Source: Mycolicibacterium stellerae
Lineage (GTDB): Bacteria > Actinomycetota > Actinomycetes > Mycobacteriales > Mycobacteriaceae
Length of the DNA: 64,000 bases
NCBI RefSeq assembly: GCF_003719305.1
Contig: NZ_RARC01000013.1
Location: forward strand, 1 to 64,000
Reading direction: 5' to 3'
Below the pieces are notes generated by a model. The model ran no database searches. It saw nothing but the letters and a program-made list of their open reading frames with translations, and had not been told where the DNA came from. The position numbers were made by a program, and so were the translations under genes. This document shows, one piece after another, positions 54,823 to 63,197 of the stretch. Every line of letters starts with the position of its first letter. The stretch's first letter is position 1.

Positions 54823-55233
54823 ATGCCGCAACAGCCTTTTCACTCAGCGCTAAGCGACCTTCCCACCGAAACGCTTCTCGACGGCGCCTTCAGGCGAACG
54901 GCTGTCGTGGGGGACCACGTCTTAGTGCAAGCCACGTGGCTAAAACCCGGTCACCCCACGGTGCCCGTCGACCAACATCCGTACGACCAGACCATCTACG
55001 TCATCCGTGGAACGCTCGAACTCGTTTTGAACGGTGACCAACGATTCGAGGTCAACGGCGGCGAAATGTTCTACATCCCAGGCGGTGTGCCACATCAGGC
55101 TGCGGCCATCGGTGAAGATGAACTGCATGCGCTGGACATCTTCGCACCCATCCCGCCAGCCAAGCTGAGTATGGCGGCCCACCAGATCGAGAGGGTGGCG
55201 GATCGCCCGAATGACCAAGTCAAGGGATCTTGA
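54823..55233 (+). CDS. cupin-domain protein
   Basis: 136 residues from ATG 54823 (GGAAGAAG upstream). Single cupin barrel: KPGHPTVPVDQHPYDQTIYV, IRGTLELVLNG, GGEMFYIPGGVPHQAAAIGE, with His residues placed to bind a metal. Might be a small dioxygenase, isomerase or sensor in the pathway. Follows the P450 on the same strand. Confidence 0.85.
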   Translation: MPQQPFHSALSDLPTETLLDGAFRRTAVVGDHVLVQATWLKPGHPTVPVDQHPYDQTIYVIRGTLELVLNGDQRFEVNGGEMFYIPGGVPHQAAAIGEDELHALDIFAPIPPAKLSMAAHQIERVADRPNDQVKGS

Positions 55234-55328
55234 GAATGGACCCTTCCCAGGTTCAGGGTCGTGACCCATCCCGTGATCTCGACGTCGCGTGGGCTGGACT
55301 GCTCGTCGGTCGCACCGACTCCGGCAGC

Positions 55329-55573
55329 GGGTACGGACACCGCCAATTCGGCACGCGCGCAGCCTTATAGGATCTCGCGATCCCCAAGCTGCGGCAGAGT
55401 TACTACTTCCTGGACGGCGTTCTGGAACGGCGCAACGCGCTCTACGAACCTTGACCACGGTGGTAGCCACCTGATACCTGCTGGGGATGTCTACCCGGCG
55501 GATAGGCGAGCTCGTGGAGCCCTTGGGCATCATCAGCCTGCCGAATGTCCAAGTCAGCGTCATCGCCGAGTAA
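55329..55573 (+). pseudogene. IS256-family transposase remnant
   Basis: Discontinuous frames read GYGHRQFGTRAAL, stop, DLAIPKLRQSYYF, LERRNAL, then after a shift LTTVVAT and, after a stop, YLLGMSTRRIGELVEPLGI. This is the central part of IS256-type transposases. It has stops, a frameshift and no ends, so it is inactive. It marks an old insertion between the cupin gene and the quinone reductase. Confidence 0.8.
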
Positions 55574-55720
55574 GGCGACACCGCGGCCGATCCCTGTGTT
55601 GGACCGGTACCGCCTGTCACAGGCAATGTTGCGTGGCCCGGGCGCCGTCAGCACCGAACCAGCGGTGTCGCAGACGGATTCGGGGACAACAAGTATCCAG
55701 AAGCGGTGCCGAGAAGCGGG

Positions 55721-56698
55721 TTAAATCGGCACCCCGCCTGGAAAGATGACGATCTTTCCGATCCGCGACCGGTCCTCCAACATGTGGTGTGCGAGACCAG
55801 CTTCGTCAAGGGAGAACCGGCCCGCGATCGATACGGAGATAACGCCGTTGGCCGCTAGGTCGAAGAGCGCTTTGCCACGCGCCAGCAGTGCGTCTCGGTT
55901 CTCGATGTAGTCGAGCAACGTCGGTCGTGACACATATGGTGACCCGTACTGGGACAAGCGTCGAAGGTCGAACGGAGGGATGGGCCCACTGGGAGCTCCG
56001 TAGAGGAGGATGTTGCCGCGGCGGGCGATGGCCACGAGGTCTTGCTCGAAGGTCCTGGCTCCCACTCCGTCGTAGATCACCTCGACGCCCTTTCCGGCGG
56101 TGAGTTCGTCTATCTGAGTGGCGAAGTCGTCGTAGCCGATGATCTCGTCGGCACCTGCGGCGCGGGCTATCTCGCCTTTGGCGGGGTCTGAGGTGGTGGC
56201 GAGCACTCGGGCTCCGCGATGCTTGGCCATCTGCACGATCAGATTGCCCACACCGCCTGCTGCGGCATGGACGAGCACGTCGTCGCCGGGCTGTACCGGG
56301 TAGGCGTCGGAGGTGAGGTAGTCAGCGGTCAGCCCCTGAGCGATCAGTGCCGCAGCGGACTCGAGCGTCACGGAATCGGGCACCGGGAGGGCCGAGGAGA
56401 CGGGGATGACTGCGAGTTCGGCGTAGCTGCCGCTGATGAGGGGCCATGCCACGCGTTGACCCACCATGACGCCTTCCACGCCTCCTCCCAGTGCTACCAC
56501 CGTGCCGGCGCCCTCGACGCCGATGGTGAAGGGCGGGTGCGAGTCCAGTACCCCGCGGCGGGTCATCGAGTCGTGATAGTTCACTCCGACGGCACCAACC
56601 GCGACGAGGATCTCACCGGGAGATGGCTCCGGCTCGGGTATATCGCGCACCTCCAAGACTTCGGGGCCACCGTGACGGGTCACAATGACAGCGCGCAT
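55721..56698 (-). CDS. zinc-independent quinone oxidoreductase (MDR family)
   Basis: 325 residues from ATG 56698 with a perfect AGGAGG site. MDR features: GGPEVLEVRDIPEPEPSPGE, GVNYHDSMTRRG, GVEGAGTVVALG, VLVHAAAGGVGNLIVQMAK and a C-terminal RFSLDEAGLAHHMLEDRS. No structural-zinc Cys cluster, as in NADPH:quinone reductases. Downstream of the extradiol dioxygenase on the same strand, separated by about 135 bases; probably the same operon. Confidence 0.9.
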   Translation of the reverse strand: MRAVIVTRHGGPEVLEVRDIPEPEPSPGEILVAVGAVGVNYHDSMTRRGVLDSHPPFTIGVEGAGTVVALGGGVEGVMVGQRVAWPLISGSYAELAVIPVSSALPVPDSVTLESAAALIAQGLTADYLTSDAYPVQPGDDVLVHAAAGGVGNLIVQMAKHRGARVLATTSDPAKGEIARAAGADEIIGYDDFATQIDELTAGKGVEVIYDGVGARTFEQDLVAIARRGNILLYGAPSGPIPPFDLRRLSQYGSPYVSRPTLLDYIENRDALLARGKALFDLAANGVISVSIAGRFSLDEAGLAHHMLEDRSRIGKIVIFPGGVPI

Positions 56699-56832
56699 GA
56701 GATTCCTCCTTTGTTCGACGTAGGGGGTTGAACTGGCACCCGGATGCCTGTTCGGCGCGATCGAGTCATGAATGACGTTGTTCAGCAACTACTTTGGGCG
56801 TGACCCGGGTGTGGGTCGGTGTCGATTGACGC

Positions 56833-57723
56833 CTATGACCACTTGGTGAAGAAGGTGTCCGGTACCCACGGCGACCAAGAGTTCATCAGGAGCTCGGGTG
56901 AACTCCACTCGGTGCCTTGGTCGGCCGGGATCTTTGGCATCTCTGCGGCGAACTCGATCCGATTCCCCGAGGGGTCGAATGCGTAGAGGAAGAGGTTGAC
57001 TTCGGGGTGTCGACCCGGTCCGTACTCGACGACGCGCTGCACCTCCGCGAGTGAGTCGCAGATTAGCTTCATATGTTCGATTCCGTCGACGAGGAACGCT
57101 AGATGATGAAGCCCGCCTCGAGTATTGGGCGCTTCGACACAGGCGATGTCGTGGTGATAGTCCGACGACGTGCGTGCCCAGAAGATGCTCCACCCGTCTT
57201 CGTCGCCCGACGCGAGCATGACCTGACTGGTCCGGAAGTCGAGCGTGGTGGTCAGAAACGACAGCAGGCTCTTGGTGTCATCAGATACCAGGTTGATGTG
57301 ATCCAGCCCCAAGGAGGTTCGCGAACTGTGATCCCACGAAGCGGCATTCGGGAGTCCAGCAGTGCGACCGCCGGATCCGGTCTGCAACTCAATGCAATGA
57401 CCTGACGGAAGTTCGGTCCGCAGGATCTGCCCGGCACCGATCCGGCTCACGTCGTGACGGCGGTCGGTCGTGTTGCCGGCGTCGTGCAGTCGCGCCGCGT
57501 AGGTGTCGAGATCATCGTCGGAGTCGACCCCAAGCGCAAATGAGACCAGGCCTTTGCCGCCTTCGACCAGAGTTAGTGCGGTGTGGTCGTCGCCAACGCC
57601 TAGGTGCGCGGTGTCCGAGGATTTGTCCAACACCTTCAGCCCGAGTCCCTGCACATACCACTCGAGAGACCCCGAGAGGTCGTCCACCTTGAGGGTTGCG
57701 TGGTCGATGCGATTGATTGACAT
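56833..57723 (-). CDS. type I extradiol ring-cleavage dioxygenase (VOC fold)
   Basis: 296 residues from ATG 57723 (GAAAGGA upstream). Two VOC domains. In the C-terminal one, metal ligands can be placed as His 142 (GLDHINLV), His 207 (GGLHHLAF) and Glu 257 (NRIEFAAE), with the usual Tyr in LYAFDPSGN and a His near 190. This matches biphenyl/catechol 2,3-dioxygenase-type enzymes, so it should cleave a catechol next to the hydroxyls. Likely ring-opening step of the second P450 module. Confidence 0.9.
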   Translation of the reverse strand: MSINRIDHATLKVDDLSGSLEWYVQGLGLKVLDKSSDTAHLGVGDDHTALTLVEGGKGLVSFALGVDSDDDLDTYAARLHDAGNTTDRRHDVSRIGAGQILRTELPSGHCIELQTGSGGRTAGLPNAASWDHSSRTSLGLDHINLVSDDTKSLLSFLTTTLDFRTSQVMLASGDEDGWSIFWARTSSDYHHDIACVEAPNTRGGLHHLAFLVDGIEHMKLICDSLAEVQRVVEYGPGRHPEVNLFLYAFDPSGNRIEFAAEMPKIPADQGTEWSSPELLMNSWSPWVPDTFFTKWS

Positions 57724-58567
57724 GGCGTCGTTCCTTTCGGTAGATCCACCGGGTTCAGGTTTGTCCAAGTCCTGCGCTGCTTGTAAATCGAAGGCGTTGG
57801 ATACCGTTTGCGGACCCTGCGTTACGGCGAGACGCCGTGACTTCGTTACCCACCGCCTATGTCGGCGTCCATGTTCCGCAGGTGTAGCGGGGGTTCCCGG
57901 AGCCTGCCAGGCGCGGCGCCGAGCCGCCTGAAACGCACCACGGTCCAACACCTTGGGGCGGCGGCACGGGTGACCACCGGATCATCCCGCAACCCCAACC
58001 CTTCCGTGAAGCGATCATGTCGGTGATCCTGAGCTAAGTGTAAGCAGAATGAATTGTCAACCCTCGATCTCGCGCCCATTGTTCGGCCCGACGCCTCAGT
58101 AGATCGCCCTGTCGATAGCCACTTTTTCAGCAGCGGTTCGTATTGCACGCTGTTCTTGGCTAATGAAGATGAACCTGTCACACCTCGGGCAACTGCTTAC
58201 ATTCTAGGGACCGCGCCCCTTGTGTGCGGCCCGGCCAGAGGCGGCCGTGGCGGAAGATGCAACGAGGACTCGCGCAGATGCCTCCCGACAAGAGACGCGG
58301 TAACGGCGACAGCCCGACTCTGCAGCAACAACGACTCGCTCGGCGTTGCCGAGAGCGTCGAATCAACCGCGTTGATAGGGTTCCGAGCTAGGTGGATTGG
58401 AGCTCTTTGGATGGCCATTGTCGTCAGTCGTAGAGGGCGGTCGCTGTGATCAGCGTCGGCGACGTCGGCGCGTGGACAGTTTCGGCGTCGGTGTCGCCGA
58501 TCCAGACTGCTTCCCGCTCGCGCGACGTCCATCCCGGCGCTTCGGGCAAGGCCGAGGTGCCGTTCGC
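57724..58567. other. 844-base gap between divergent genes
   Basis: Holds the promoters of the extradiol dioxygenase (minus) and GntR regulator 2 (plus). An AAATCGA half-site of the motif seen at P450 promoters lies at 57785-57791, about 65 bases before the dioxygenase start. Open frames here have no protein-like content. No repeat or RNA recognised. Confidence 0.4.
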
Positions 58568-59287
58568 GTGAGCCGACGGGCAGATGGCGCGGGTAGCGCG
58601 CGCGGCAAGGGGGTATCGCTCGGTGAGACGATTTATCAGACCCTCAGGGACGACATCATCCACGGTGCCCTGCGTCCGGGTGCGCGGTTGCATCTCAGCG
58701 ATCGGGCAAAAGCGGAGGGGGTGAGCCTCTCGATCGTTCGCGAAGCGGCTGCGCGGCTCGCGTCCGAGGGCCTGCTCGACGCGGTCCCGCAACGCGGGTT
58801 CTCGGTGCCGGAACTGTCTGTCGAGGATCTCGTCGACTTGAGCTGGACGCGCGTCTACATCGAGACGTTGGTGGTGCGCGAGGCCGTTGTCCACGGGGAC
58901 ATCGCATGGGAGTCCGAACTCGTCGCCGTGCATCATCGGTTGAACGCGACTCCGATGTTCGACGGCCATGGCGGCCACAATCCCGAGTGGATGAAGCTGC
59001 ATGGAGGGTTCCACGAGGCGTTGGCGGCCGGCTGCCCCCATCGTCGAATTCGGCATCTGCGCCGGCAACTCTTCGATGCCTCCGAGATCTATCGTTCCTG
59101 GTCGGGGCCCGGCGAGCAGATGTCGTCCATTACTGCGCAGGAGCACACGTCGATTCTGGAGGCTGCGCTCGCGCGCGACGCCGACGCCGCTGTGGCTCGT
59201 GCAACCCAGCACATCGAGGGGATGACCCGCCACCTAGAGGACACCGCCAAACGACTCGAAGAGCGCGGCGCGTTCGTCACAGACTAG
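58568..59287 (+). CDS. GntR-family (FCD) transcriptional regulator 2
   Basis: 239 residues from GTG 58568; the frame is open further upstream but without recognisable content. Winged helix (GETIYQTLRDDIIHGALRPG, RAKAEGVSLSIVREAAARLA) and FCD domain (WMKLHGGFHEALAAGCPHRR, AQEHTSILEAALARD). About 70% identical to regulator 1 at 45968-46666. The HTH segments are nearly the same, so both may bind the same operator. Confidence 0.92.
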   Translation: MSRRADGAGSARGKGVSLGETIYQTLRDDIIHGALRPGARLHLSDRAKAEGVSLSIVREAAARLASEGLLDAVPQRGFSVPELSVEDLVDLSWTRVYIETLVVREAVVHGDIAWESELVAVHHRLNATPMFDGHGGHNPEWMKLHGGFHEALAAGCPHRRIRHLRRQLFDASEIYRSWSGPGEQMSSITAQEHTSILEAALARDADAAVARATQHIEGMTRHLEDTAKRLEERGAFVTD

Positions 59288-59368
59288 GACGCTCGGTTCG
59301 CGTCCGCGATCACGTCACCGCCTCCAGTTCCTGCTCAAGGGCACTGTTCGCGTTGCTCGGCTAAAAGA

Positions 59369-59391
59369 TCGATTTTAGTGACCGAAATCGA
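59369..59391. promoter_or_regulatory. inverted AAATCGA repeat before flavin monooxygenase
   Basis: TCGATTT at 59369-59375 and AAATCGA at 59385-59391 form perfect 7-base arms around a 9-base spacer, about 50 bases before the start codon. The half-site matches the motif at the P450 and hydrolase promoters. Candidate GntR operator. Confidence 0.6.
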
Positions 59392-59439
59392 CCCTTGTGG
59401 TAGTGTGTGACCTGATCAACGTGGATGAGGGAGTCGCTG

Positions 59440-60651
59440 ATGTCCGTTGTAGATGTCCAGTCGGCGGCCGACACCGCCACCGCCGCAACCGATTACGTCT
59501 CGATCGCGCGCGAGATGCGTCCCCGCCTGGAAGAGAGGGCACCGTGGGCGGATCGTGAGCGTCGGCTTCCCGAGGAGACGGTTCGCGAACTCATCGACGC
59601 GGGCATGTTCAAGTTGACGATGCCGAAGTCATGCGGCGGGGCTGGGCTGACGATGGCAGACTACTCGGACGTTCAGTTCGAGTTGGGCAAGGGTTGTCTG
59701 TCGACTGCATGGGTGCAGATGATCATCGGATGCGTCAACCACGTGGCGATGATGTCGCTGGGCGACGAGGGTCGGGCTCATGTTCTGGGGTCGGTGGAGG
59801 ACCTGAGGATGTGCTCGGTGCTGGCGGCCAAGGGATCCGCCAAGCGCGTCGAGGGTGGCTGGGTGGTCAACGGCAAGTGGCCGTCGGCGTCGGGTTCGCT
59901 GCATTCGAATTGGGGCATGGTGGGCTGTCTGCTGCAGGAGCGCGACGGCAACCCGGCCGGTGTCGGTTCGGCGTTCATGCCGATCTCGGATGACGACGGC
60001 ATCCAGATCATGGAGACCTGGTTCGTGACCGGTATGCGGGGGACCGGCAGCAACATGATCGTCGCGGAGGACGTATTCGTGCCCGATCACCTCATCGCCC
60101 TGCAGTCGGAGATCGCCGAGAAGGAGTTCTGGGGCCCGGACACCGAACCCGCCGAGCGCTGGGAGTTCGCGCCGCAGTTCGGTCTGGGCCTGATGGGACC
60201 GGCCCTGGGTGGGGCCGAGGCGCTGTTCGAGGGTGTGGCTGCCAACATGGGCAAGCGTGGTGTCGCGGAGTTCGATTTTCCGCGGCAGGTCGATTCCTCG
60301 GTGGTGTTGGGCCAGCTCGGGGAGGCGCGCATGCTCCTCGACAGCGCACGACTGCAGACCCGGCGCGGGATCGCGGCGCTGGAGGAGACGACACTGCAGC
60401 GTCCGATGACGTACAACGAGCGTGCTCGCTGCCGGGCCGATGCGGGTTTCGCCGCCAGTCAGGTCAGGGCCGGCATGAGCGCCTTGCTCGACATTGCCGG
60501 CAGTGCGATGTTCTCTGAAACAGCTCCACTGGAACGGATTTGGCGGGATCTCTCGGTCGTCACCCGACACCCCATGCTCAACACCAAGCTCACCAACGAA
60601 ATCCTTGGTCGGGCACTGAGCGACCAACCCAACATCACGCACTTCGTGTGA
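59440..60651 (+). CDS. acyl-CoA dehydrogenase-like flavin monooxygenase (HsaA-like)
   Basis: 403 residues from ATG 59440 (GAGGGA upstream). Group D flavin monooxygenase features: LPEETVRELIDAGMFKLTMP, LSTAWVQMIIGCVNHVAMMS, WPSASGSLHSNWGM, WFVTGMRGTGSNMIVAEDVF and a C-terminal DLSVVTRHPMLNTK. Such enzymes hydroxylate phenols or steroid A-rings using FMNH2 from a reductase. An SDR follows. Resembles the enzyme at 15931 only at family level. Confidence 0.82.
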   Translation: MSVVDVQSAADTATAATDYVSIAREMRPRLEERAPWADRERRLPEETVRELIDAGMFKLTMPKSCGGAGLTMADYSDVQFELGKGCLSTAWVQMIIGCVNHVAMMSLGDEGRAHVLGSVEDLRMCSVLAAKGSAKRVEGGWVVNGKWPSASGSLHSNWGMVGCLLQERDGNPAGVGSAFMPISDDDGIQIMETWFVTGMRGTGSNMIVAEDVFVPDHLIALQSEIAEKEFWGPDTEPAERWEFAPQFGLGLMGPALGGAEALFEGVAANMGKRGVAEFDFPRQVDSSVVLGQLGEARMLLDSARLQTRRGIAALEETTLQRPMTYNERARCRADAGFAASQVRAGMSALLDIAGSAMFSETAPLERIWRDLSVVTRHPMLNTKLTNEILGRALSDQPNITHFV

Positions 60652-60714
60652 CCTGGCGCGAAGCGTCCAGACTTCCCGGCACCGCATCGCACAACGAGAG
60701 TGGAGACATCGAGC

Positions 60715-61506
60715 ATGACCGAACTGGTGGCCGGTAGCGCGATAGTCACTGGAGCCAGTTCAGGCATCGGCCGGGCCATTGCCATGGCCTTGGCCGGTCG
60801 AGGCGCAGCAGTGGGCTTGATCGACGTACAGCGCGCGGGAGTCGACGAGCTCGTGGCCGAACTGAGTTCGGACGGGCACACCGTGGCTGCGGCGCGAGCC
60901 GACATCAGCGTGTGGGACGACGTGGACGCCGCGGTCACCGAGCTGACGGACAAGATCGGCGCTCCGAGCATCCTGATCAACGCCGCGGGCATCATCGACG
61001 GGTTTGCTAGCCTCGAAGACATGTCCGCGGCATTGTGGAACCGCGTGATCTCGGTCAATCTCACCGGAACGTTCAATATGACCAAGCGGGTGCTGCCTCA
61101 CCTGCTGAGTCACCAGGCCAGCCGCCTCGTCAACATCTCCTCGATCGCCGGTGTCGTGGGCTCGGGTGGCGGGCCCGCCTATACCGCGGCCAAACACGGG
61201 ATCGTCGGATTGACCAAACAGATGGCGCTGACCTACGCCCCACGGGGGCTCACCGTCAACGCAATCGCCCCTGGTCTCATCGGTACCGGGTTCCTCGCCA
61301 ATTCACAGCAGTTCCTCGGCGCAGACGCGCCCGTCCTGAGCGGGGCCGCAGCCGCAGGGGAGGCAGCTGCCCTTGCGTTCATTCCGGCCAATCGGGTGGG
61401 CACACCGGAGGACGTGGCAGGCACCGCCTGCTTCCTGGCCTCCGACGCTGCGGGATACATCACCGGCCACCTGCTGCTCGTCGACGGTGGCTGGACGGCA
61501 CAGTAA
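60715..61506 (+). CDS. short-chain dehydrogenase/reductase
   Basis: 263 residues from ATG 60715. NAD(P) motif VTGASSGIG, NAAG, active-site Ser in VNISSIAGVVGSG and YTAAK, then NAIAPGLIGTGF and C-terminal VDGGW. Oxidises or reduces an alcohol/ketone intermediate. Follows the flavin monooxygenase by about 60 bases, so probably the same transcript, controlled by the inverted repeat at 59369. Confidence 0.92.
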   Translation: MTELVAGSAIVTGASSGIGRAIAMALAGRGAAVGLIDVQRAGVDELVAELSSDGHTVAAARADISVWDDVDAAVTELTDKIGAPSILINAAGIIDGFASLEDMSAALWNRVISVNLTGTFNMTKRVLPHLLSHQASRLVNISSIAGVVGSGGGPAYTAAKHGIVGLTKQMALTYAPRGLTVNAIAPGLIGTGFLANSQQFLGADAPVLSGAAAAGEAAALAFIPANRVGTPEDVAGTACFLASDAAGYITGHLLLVDGGWTAQ

Positions 61507-61542
61507 TCAGAGAGTCTGCCGAGACATGCACAGTGCCGGGAA

Positions 61543-62376
61543 CTAGTACACGTAGTCCTCACCGCTGGCGCGCACGGTGATGTCGCTGATGCTGATTCCC
61601 CACGGCTGATCGATGACGTACACGACGGCGTCAGCGAGCTCGTCTGGCTTGATCACCCAGTACTGCACGGAGTCTCGATCGGTGAGCTCCGGCGGCAGCT
61701 CACGCTTGACGTAGGCGGACAGCCGCTCGTTGAAGGTCTCCGCACGCTGACCAACCAGGCCGACGAGGGCCGACCGGTCGACCATCCCGGTATGAACGTT
61801 GGTACCGAAGACACCCGTCGGTTTGACCGTGGTGACCTTGATCCTTCCCTTCGTCTCGATCCGCAATGAATCCGACAGCGTCGTGACTGCGGCCTTGGTC
61901 GCGCTGTAGACGGCCGCGCCTTCGACTCCGGCGTTGCCGTAGATGGAGGAGATGTTGACGACCTGCCCGCGACCCTGCTCGATCATCTGGTCGTAGACGG
62001 CGCAAATCCCGTTAAGGACTCCCTTGATGTTGATGTCGATTGCGCGGTGCCACTTCTCGACAGCCCGGTGGTGGTCGCGGAAGTACGCCAGCGGCATGAT
62101 GCCCGCGTTGTTCACGATGACGTCGATCGCCCGGTAGGTGTCGACGGTGTGTCGAGCTGCCGCCTGCAATTGTTCGAGATCGGTGACGTCCGCGACAAAG
62201 TGCGACGCGTCGCCGCCAGCTGCACGGATGGCTTCGACCACCTGGGCGAGCTTCGCCTCGTCAAGATCCACGCCGACCACCTTGGCGCCGCCGGCGGCGC
62301 ACTTGCCGGCAATAAGACGTCCAAAGCCGTTGGCGGCGCCCGTAATCAGGATGACTCGACCTTCGAGATGTTGCAC
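61543..62376 (-). CDS. short-chain dehydrogenase/reductase
   Basis: 277 residues from GTG 62376 with GGAGG upstream; the longer frame is low-complexity Arg-rich sequence and not coding. NAD(P) motif ITGAANGFG, DVTDLEQL, NNAG, active site ISSIYGNAG and YSATK. The GFG form of the glycine motif and the C-terminal extension (VIDQPWGISISDITVRA) are those of SDRs seen in degradation operons. Downstream of the DinB-like gene and CoA transferase, convergent with the previous SDR. Confidence 0.9.
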   Translation of the reverse strand: MQHLEGRVILITGAANGFGRLIAGKCAAGGAKVVGVDLDEAKLAQVVEAIRAAGGDASHFVADVTDLEQLQAAARHTVDTYRAIDVIVNNAGIMPLAYFRDHHRAVEKWHRAIDINIKGVLNGICAVYDQMIEQGRGQVVNISSIYGNAGVEGAAVYSATKAAVTTLSDSLRIETKGRIKVTTVKPTGVFGTNVHTGMVDRSALVGLVGQRAETFNERLSAYVKRELPPELTDRDSVQYWVIKPDELADAVVYVIDQPWGISISDITVRASGEDYVY

Positions 62377-62408
62377 GGTACCTCCGTTGGTAGTGGTGTG
62401 ACGCTTGC

Positions 62409-63197
62409 TCAGATGACCCGGATCGCGTCCAGGATCGGCGCGACGAGCTCGCGGCGTCCGGTGATCGCGACGACGGGACGCCAGGACGACCGCTTGGTCG
62501 CCCACCTGAGGAAGTCCGTGGCTCGCGTCGTCGCCGTCTCGGCGGGCAGGTCGGCCGTCTCGGTCAGTACGACCGCGTCGCCGTCCCGCGACAGGGTGAA
62601 GGCGCGCTCGGTCTCGCCCACGAGGCGAACGCCTACGGGATCGTCGCCGAGGGCGAGATGCAGCCGGCGTGGGCACATCTGGGGCAGCCCAGCCAGCATC
62701 CAGTCGATCGTCGCATCGATTGCCTCAGCGACACTCGCGCTTCCGGCGACGGGGCCATGTGGGAGAAGCAGGTCGGAGGTCAGGTGGACGAGGTGGTCGA
62801 AGGCCACGGCGTCGGCGAGCTGCGCCAGCCGGTAGGTTCCCAGTTCGCCGAGACGAATCGTCTTGCTTCGCAACGGTTCTTCCTGCAGTGCCACTAACGC
62901 GCGGAACCCGGCTTCGGCCTGCGCCGTGTAGTACTCAAGGGCCCGCTGCGGTGACCATTCTGCCCGTTCGTACACCGCGGCATCGTTGAGTGACTCGGTG
63001 GTGCCGTCCGGGTTGGGAGGCAGCGTCAGTCGGGGATCGGCAATCGTGTTCAGGAAGAACGCCATGTGGGTGACCAGATCCTGGACCCGCCAACCGCGGC
63101 AGGCGCTGTCGATCGACCAGTCGCTGAGCGCGAGATCGCCCAGAACGCTCGAGGTGTCGTCGATCAGTGAGCGCACCGCGACGATGGAGGGTGTCAT
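62409..63197 (-). CDS. DinB/MDMPI-type (mycothiol-dependent maleylpyruvate isomerase-like) protein
   Basis: 262 residues; ATG overlaps the CoA-transferase stop (ATGA). The N-terminal four-helix metal-binding domain (ACRGWRVQDLVTHMAFF, VAFDHLVHLTSDLLLPHG) has His residues placed as in MDMPI, with Asp where a Glu is usual. The C-terminal part (LHLALGDDPVGVRLVG) resembles the SCP2-like partner domain. Probably a mycothiol-linked isomerase or detoxifying step in the pathway. Confidence 0.8.
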   Translation of the reverse strand: MTPSIVAVRSLIDDTSSVLGDLALSDWSIDSACRGWRVQDLVTHMAFFLNTIADPRLTLPPNPDGTTESLNDAAVYERAEWSPQRALEYYTAQAEAGFRALVALQEEPLRSKTIRLGELGTYRLAQLADAVAFDHLVHLTSDLLLPHGPVAGSASVAEAIDATIDWMLAGLPQMCPRRLHLALGDDPVGVRLVGETERAFTLSRDGDAVVLTETADLPAETATTRATDFLRWATKRSSWRPVVAITGRRELVAPILDAIRVI

